Source: Bacteroidaceae bacterium (lineage in GTDB: Bacteria; Bacteroidota; Bacteroidia; Bacteroidales; Bacteroidaceae). From it: DNA of 10,625 nt. Where the stretch lies: positions 1 through 10,625 of the forward strand of contig CAAFRW010000281.1 of assembly GCA_900765575.1 (NCBI GenBank). Reading direction: 5' to 3'. Below the pieces are notes generated by a model. That model did not search any database. It saw nothing but the letters and a program-made list of their open reading frames with translations, and was not told the origin of the DNA. Shown here piece after piece: positions 7,748 to 10,625 of the stretch; position 1 is the stretch's first letter; every line of letters starts with the position of its first letter. The position numbers and the translations under genes are program-made.

Positions 7748-8713
7748 ATGATACAGTTTATCAAGAAATTATTCACCGGCGACAACACTGAGAACCCGGA
7801 ACAGAAACAAGCACAAGACAAAGAGAAGCACTTTGATATTTTAAAGTACGACGGCATCCGCGCCCAACGCATCGGAGCATTCCCCTATGCCGTAAAATGT
7901 ATGGAAGAAGCGTTATCCATTAAAGACGATGCCGAAACACGCAGCTACCTGGTAGCTACTTACGTACAGCTAAACAGAATAGAAGATGCCTGCCGCCTGC
8001 TGACGGAAACATTAGAGAAAGAACCGGAAAACATCGAAAACTATATCACACTCGGCAATCTTCTCTTCATGCAGGAAGATTATAAAGAGATGCTCAACGC
8101 CTTACAACGTGGCGTGCAAATAGACAATAAGCATCCGCAAATTCATTACTTACTTGCCAAAGCCTATCATGGCACACTCGACGAACTTCAAGCGATAGCC
8201 GAACTCACTCTTGCCATCTCCATGAAAGAAGACTTTTACGAGGCTTACCTTATGCGCGCCACCATACTATTGGAAATGCAGCAAATAGAGAATGCGGCAG
8301 AAGATGCGGAAATAATGTTCAAGCTGGCGCCGGATGACGAACAGGTGCTGATGTTGCTTGGAAAAGTAAACTATATGAAAGGAGATACCACCCATGCCGA
8401 AGAATATTTTAATAAGGTGATTGAAATCAATCCTTTCAATGAAAAAGGATATATAGGTATCGTACAAATATTAAGCGACGCAAAGAAAGAAGAAGAAGCT
8501 TTGGAAATATTGAATGAGGCCATAGAAACCAATCCCGAGTCTTCACTGCTCTACCACTATAGAGGTCAGTTCAAACTACTGACGGGTGATAAAGAAGGTT
8601 CTGCCGAAGATTTAAAGAAGTCCTTAGAACTGGAACCGGAGAAAGAGCAACAGATAAACGGAGAGTTCCACAACTATGCCAATCCATACAAAACAGATAA
8701 TCCGTTAGGGTAA
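7748..8713 (+). CDS. TPR-repeat protein of unknown function (321 aa)
   Basis: I do not recognise a named gene. From about residue 29 to 298 the protein consists of roughly eight tandem 34-residue tetratricopeptide repeats, with unit boundaries near 62, 96, 130, 164, 197, 231 and 265. Typical features recur: aromatic/Gly-Ala helix pairs and units ending in Pro, such as KEPEN, KLAPDD, EINPFN, ETNPES and ELEPEK. The first 28 residues are polar and charged after a short MIQFIKKLF start, with no signal peptide, so a cytoplasmic protein-binding scaffold is likely. A polar Asn-rich tail follows the last repeat. The ATG is 28 bases after the recQ stop with no terminator between, suggesting it is the third gene of the recJ-recQ operon. 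Whether it interacts with the repair enzymes or is only co-transcribed is unknown. Confidence 0.9.
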   Translation: MIQFIKKLFTGDNTENPEQKQAQDKEKHFDILKYDGIRAQRIGAFPYAVKCMEEALSIKDDAETRSYLVATYVQLNRIEDACRLLTETLEKEPENIENYITLGNLLFMQEDYKEMLNALQRGVQIDNKHPQIHYLLAKAYHGTLDELQAIAELTLAISMKEDFYEAYLMRATILLEMQQIENAAEDAEIMFKLAPDDEQVLMLLGKVNYMKGDTTHAEEYFNKVIEINPFNEKGYIGIVQILSDAKKEEEALEILNEAIETNPESSLLYHYRGQFKLLTGDKEGSAEDLKKSLELEPEKEQQINGEFHNYANPYKTDNPLG

Positions 8714-8781
8714 GGGTTATCGCTTCGCTCTATGACCAGACATGCGAAATTTGGATAAGTTACTTTTCCTACTACCCTAAC
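8704..8781. repeat. Nested inverted repeats at the 3' end of the TPR gene
   Basis: GTTAGGGTA (8704-8712, overlapping the TPR stop codon) is exactly complementary to TACCCTAAC (8773-8781). Nested inside are TTATC (8717-8721) with GATAA (8754-8758) and TTCGC (8724-8728) with GCGAA (8744-8748). The three stems are in register for a single extended RNA structure with internal loops. No T-run follows, so it is not a normal intrinsic terminator. I see no other clear terminator between the TPR gene and the pheA promoter. It may stabilise the 3' end of the mRNA. Confidence 0.4.
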
Positions 8782-8830
8782 TTACGCAGGAAATAAAAAA
8801 ATGCAGCCATATACAAAAAAACTGTTTCTT

Positions 8831-8864
8831 TTTGTTGGCAATTAAAAGAAATGTATTACTTTTG
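8831..8864 (+). promoter_or_regulatory. Bacteroides-type promoter for the pheA operon
   Basis: TACTTTTG at 8857-8864 is an exact match to the Bacteroides -7 consensus TAnnTTTG. TTTG at 8831-8834, running into TTGG at 8835-8838, fits the -33 element with a spacing of 18-22 bases. Transcription would begin near 8871, about 20 bases before the leader peptide ATG. The start site is predicted, not measured. Confidence 0.75.
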
Positions 8865-8889
8865 CCGCGTATAACAAAGCAAATAAGCA

Positions 8890-8979
8890 ATGAAAGCTCT
8901 TTATCATACATATTTTTACTTCTTTTTTTACTTTTACTTTAGCAACAAAGTGAAGCGGGAGTTCGTGTATGTAAAGTAA
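8890..8979 (+). CDS. Phe/Tyr-rich leader peptide of the pheA operon (29 aa)
   Basis: ATG at 8890 opens a 29-codon frame ending in TAA at 8977-8979. Thirteen residues are aromatic: Phe at 9, 11, 12, 13, 15, 17 and 25, and Tyr at 5, 8, 10, 14, 16 and 27. Residues 8-17 are ten consecutive aromatics (YFYFFFYFYF; codons 8911-8940). It lies directly downstream of the promoter and upstream of a terminator that precedes prephenate dehydratase, the same position as enterobacterial pheL. The inferred role is as a sensor: ribosomes slow on the run when charged Phe- or Tyr-tRNA is scarce and shift the RNA fold towards readthrough. The use of both Phe and Tyr codons suits an operon serving both amino acids. 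The mechanism is inferred from layout; translation of this frame has not been shown. Confidence 0.82.
   Translation: MKALYHTYFYFFFYFYFSNKVKREFVYVK
8933..8954 (+). promoter_or_regulatory. Possible pause hairpin over the end of the aromatic codon run
   Basis: TTTACTTT (8933-8940) can pair with AAAGTGAA (8947-8954) around a six-base loop, 8 pairs including one G-U. It spans the last aromatic codons of the leader and the first bases of the antiterminator arm, where a 1:2 pause hairpin is found in classical attenuators. It is weak and AT-rich. Confidence 0.35.
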
Positions 8980-9027
8980 GTGAATTGTAAATACAACAAT
9001 TATTAAATAACAACCAAGTCCCGCTTC
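8952..9027 (+). promoter_or_regulatory. Antiterminator of the pheA attenuator
   Basis: GAAGCGGGA (8952-8960) is exactly complementary to TCCCGCTTC (9019-9027), nine pairs with five G-C. After a single G-G mismatch (8961/9018), two more A-T pairs extend it (8962-8963 with 9016-9017). Bases 9016-9027 are also the 5' arm of the terminator hairpin, so the two structures exclude each other. The upstream arm lies in leader codons 21-25 and can be uncovered or masked by the translating ribosome, the switch expected of attenuation. Confidence 0.8.
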
Positions 9028-9047
9028 TATGGAGCGGGACTTTTTTT
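9016..9047 (+). terminator. Attenuator terminator in the pheA leader
   Basis: AAGTCCCGCT (9016-9025) and AGCGGGACTT (9033-9042) are a perfect 10-bp inverted repeat, extendable by U-G (9026/9032) and C-G (9027/9031) to a three-base loop. Seven Ts (9041-9047) follow. Its position 13 bases before the pheA ATG and after the operon promoter means it must act as a conditional terminator; otherwise pheA would not be transcribed. Confidence 0.92.
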
Positions 9048-9060
9048 ATCTATATAGCGA

Positions 9061-9903
9061 ATGAAAAAGGTAGCAATACAAGGAGTAAAAGGGTCATACC
9101 ACGATATGGCGACCCATCAGTATTTCGAGAACGAAGAAATTGAGCTAATCTGCTGTTCCAATTTCGAAGAAATTTTCGACCACATGAAGCATGATAATAC
9201 GGTAATCGGTATGTTAGCCATCGAAAACACCATTGCCGGCAGTCTGCTCCACAACTACGATTTGGTACGCGAAAGTCCTGTAACCATTGTAGGCGAACAT
9301 AAACTGCGCATCTCACACAGTCTGCTCTGTTTGCCCGATGAAGGATGGGATGATATTGTGGAAATCAATTCGCACCCCGTTGCGTTGGCACAATGCCGCG
9401 ACTTCTTGCAGCAACACCCTAAAATAAAAATCGTGGAAGCCGAAGATACCGCCGGAAGTGCCGAAATCATCAAACGGGACAATCTGAAAGGACACGCCGC
9501 TATCTGTTCCAAATCCGCAGCTCCCCTTTACGGCATGAAAGTGTTGGAAGAAGGCATAGAAACCAACAAACATAACTTCACCCGTTTCCTTGTAGTAAGC
9601 GACGCTTGGAAAGCCGACGAATTACGGAGCATCGACAAAGCGAACAAAGCCACCATCGTGTTCTCCCTTCCTCACAACGAAGGAAGCCTCTCCCAAGTGC
9701 TCTCCATTTTTTCATTCTACCATATCAATTTAACCAAAATACAGTCGTTACCAATCATCGGACGCGAATGGGAATACTTGTTTTATGTAGATGTTACCTT
9801 TAACAATTACCTGCGCTACCATCAATCGATTGACGCCATAACACCTTTAACCCGTGAACTTAAAATCTTAGGAGAATATGCAGAAGGAAAATCAAACATT
9901 TAA
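9061..9903 (+). CDS. pheA: Prephenate dehydratase, monofunctional (280 aa)
   Basis: Converts prephenate to phenylpyruvate, the last step before transamination to phenylalanine. The catalytic PDT domain (about 1-185) shows IQGVKGSYHDMA at 6-17, AIENTIAGSL at 53-62, NSHPVALAQC at 103-112, EDTAGSAEII at 128-137 and the TRF motif (174-176) in NFTRFLVV. The C-terminal ACT domain (about 197-275) begins at ATIVFSLPHNEGSLSQVL. In Phe-inhibited enzymes this domain has GALV and ESRP motifs; here the matching places read GSLS (208-211) and QSLP (228-231), so Phe feedback may be weak or different. There is no chorismate mutase domain, unlike the E. coli P-protein, so that activity must come from elsewhere. 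The start ATG lies 13 bases past the attenuator T-run. The stop overlaps the next gene by 26 bases. Confidence 0.95.
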   Translation: MKKVAIQGVKGSYHDMATHQYFENEEIELICCSNFEEIFDHMKHDNTVIGMLAIENTIAGSLLHNYDLVRESPVTIVGEHKLRISHSLLCLPDEGWDDIVEINSHPVALAQCRDFLQQHPKIKIVEAEDTAGSAEIIKRDNLKGHAAICSKSAAPLYGMKVLEEGIETNKHNFTRFLVVSDAWKADELRSIDKANKATIVFSLPHNEGSLSQVLSIFSFYHINLTKIQSLPIIGREWEYLFYVDVTFNNYLRYHQSIDAITPLTRELKILGEYAEGKSNI

Positions 9904-10625
9904 GATAACCCCGGCCAACCGCCTGGAACAGGTAAGCGAATACTACTTCTCACGCAAACTGAAAGAAGTGGCGCAAATGAATGCCGAAGGAAAAAATGTA
10001 ATCAGCTTAGGTATAGGAAGCCCTGATATGCCTCCCTCGGAAGAAACCATCCGCACTCTTTGCGAGAATGCCCACAAACCGGATGCACATGGTTACCAGC
10101 CTACAGTAGGTATACCCGAATTGCGCAAAGCGATGGCCGACTGGTACAAGCGTATCTACAATGTAGACCTCAATCCGGCTACCGAGATACAGCCCTTAAT
10201 CGGTTCAAAAGAAGGTATTCTCCATGTAACACTTGCTTTTGTAAATCCGGGAGAGCAGGTACTGGTACCCAATCCGGGCTATCCCACATACACCTCGTTA
10301 AGCAAACTGTTAGGAGCCGAGATTGTAAACTACAATTTACAGGAGGCAAACCAATGGCAACCCGACTTTGAGGAATTGGAAAAGATGGATTTAAGTCGCG
10401 TTAAGCTGATGTGGACCAACTATCCGAATATGCCGACAGGAGCGAATGCAAGCATGGAACTTTACGAAAAACTGGTAGACTTTGCCCGTCGCCACCACAT
10501 TGTTATTGTGAACGACAATCCCTACAGCTTCATACTGAACGAAAAACCGCTTAGTTTGTTGAGTGTTCCGGGAGCCAAAGAGTGTTGCATCGAATTCAAC
10601 TCCATGAGCAAGAGTCACACCATGC
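9878..10625 (+). CDS. PLP-dependent aminotransferase, class I/II (5' part, cut by window end)
   Basis: Frame open from ATG 9878 to the window edge: 249 codons of an expected 390 or so. Fold type I aminotransferase features are clear: LGIGSPDMP near residue 48, YQPTVGIPELRKA near 75-90, IGSKEGI at 108-114, NPGYPTY at 132-138, NDNPYS at 212-217 (Asp213 binding the PLP ring nitrogen, Tyr216), and SMSKSHTM at 242-249 with PLP lysine Lys245. The IGSKEGI segment recalls the LL-diaminopimelate/aspartate aminotransferase branch. In the motif normally reading NPTG, the Asn is Met185 (YPNMPTG). Overlapping pheA by 26 bases in a different frame, it is probably translationally coupled. The context suggests transamination of phenylpyruvate and 4-hydroxyphenylpyruvate, or of prephenate; substrate is inferred only. 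The chosen start gives the N-terminus leading to SEYYFSRKLKEVA expected for this family. Confidence 0.92.
   Translation, partial: MQKENQTFKITPANRLEQVSEYYFSRKLKEVAQMNAEGKNVISLGIGSPDMPPSEETIRTLCENAHKPDAHGYQPTVGIPELRKAMADWYKRIYNVDLNPATEIQPLIGSKEGILHVTLAFVNPGEQVLVPNPGYPTYTSLSKLLGAEIVNYNLQEANQWQPDFEELEKMDLSRVKLMWTNYPNMPTGANASMELYEKLVDFARRHHIVIVNDNPYSFILNEKPLSLLSVPGAKECCIEFNSMSKSHTM

Noticed and set aside
8811..8836. A-rich/T-rich inverted repeat ACAAAAA...TTTTTGT as a terminator of the TPR operon
   Set aside because: The stem is nearly pure A-T and no T-run follows; the right arm is better read as the pheA -33 region.
8871..9060. T-box or metabolite riboswitch upstream of pheA
   Set aside because: No T-box sequence or known aptamer is apparent, and the Phe/Tyr-rich frame with exclusive hairpins explains the region better.
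10060..10371. 103-codon + strand frame near the window end
   Set aside because: It lies inside the aminotransferase, whose frame from 9878 shows all expected PLP-enzyme motifs.

Overview
The window looks like chromosomal DNA of a Bacteroides-type bacterium (order Bacteroidales). The evidence is the acnA-icd-gltA gene order with a mitochondrial-type aconitase, start codons without strong Shine-Dalgarno sequences, and a textbook Bacteroides promoter motif (TTTG, then TAnnTTTG) ahead of pheA. The species cannot be told from this stretch. Every gene is on the + strand, no mobile element, CRISPR array, tRNA or rRNA was seen, and both edges cut through genes.

Layout. (1) Positions 1-3805 hold the oxidative half of the citric acid cycle: the 3' part of aconitase, isocitrate dehydrogenase 3 bases later, and citrate synthase 53 bases after that. 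Together they make 2-oxoglutarate, and so glutamate, from oxaloacetate and acetyl-CoA. A strong intrinsic terminator at 3874-3920 closes this unit. (2) Positions 4088-8713 hold recJ, recQ and a TPR-repeat gene, spaced 14 and 28 bases apart and probably one operon. RecJ (5'-3' single-strand exonuclease) and RecQ (3'-5' helicase) are classic partners in recombinational repair. The recJ leader carries a hairpin, an 8-bp direct repeat and a 17-codon reading frame that overlaps the recJ start. (3) Positions 8831-10625 begin an aromatic amino acid operon: promoter, leader, monofunctional prephenate dehydratase (pheA), and a class I/II aminotransferase that overlaps pheA by 26 bases and runs off the window.

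The most notable item is the pheA leader. Directly after the promoter lies a 29-codon reading frame (8890-8979) with 13 Phe/Tyr codons, ten of them consecutive. It is followed by a near-perfect GC-rich terminator hairpin with seven Ts (9016-9047), just before the pheA start. The end of the leader frame contains a 9-base segment (8952-8960) exactly complementary to the 5' arm of that terminator, so an antiterminator can form. This is the full layout of a translation-coupled transcription attenuator sensing Phe-tRNA and Tyr-tRNA supply, analogous to enterobacterial pheL-pheA but in a Bacteroidota context. One difference is that the antiterminator arm lies inside the leader reading frame rather than after its stop codon.

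Several proteins deviate at positions that matter: IDH at its cofactor-selecting residues, PheA at the ESRP motif of its ACT domain, the aminotransferase at the Asn of its NPTG motif, and RecQ in having about 190 residues between helicase core and zinc module. All residue comparisons were made from memory of reference sequences; no alignment or search was run.
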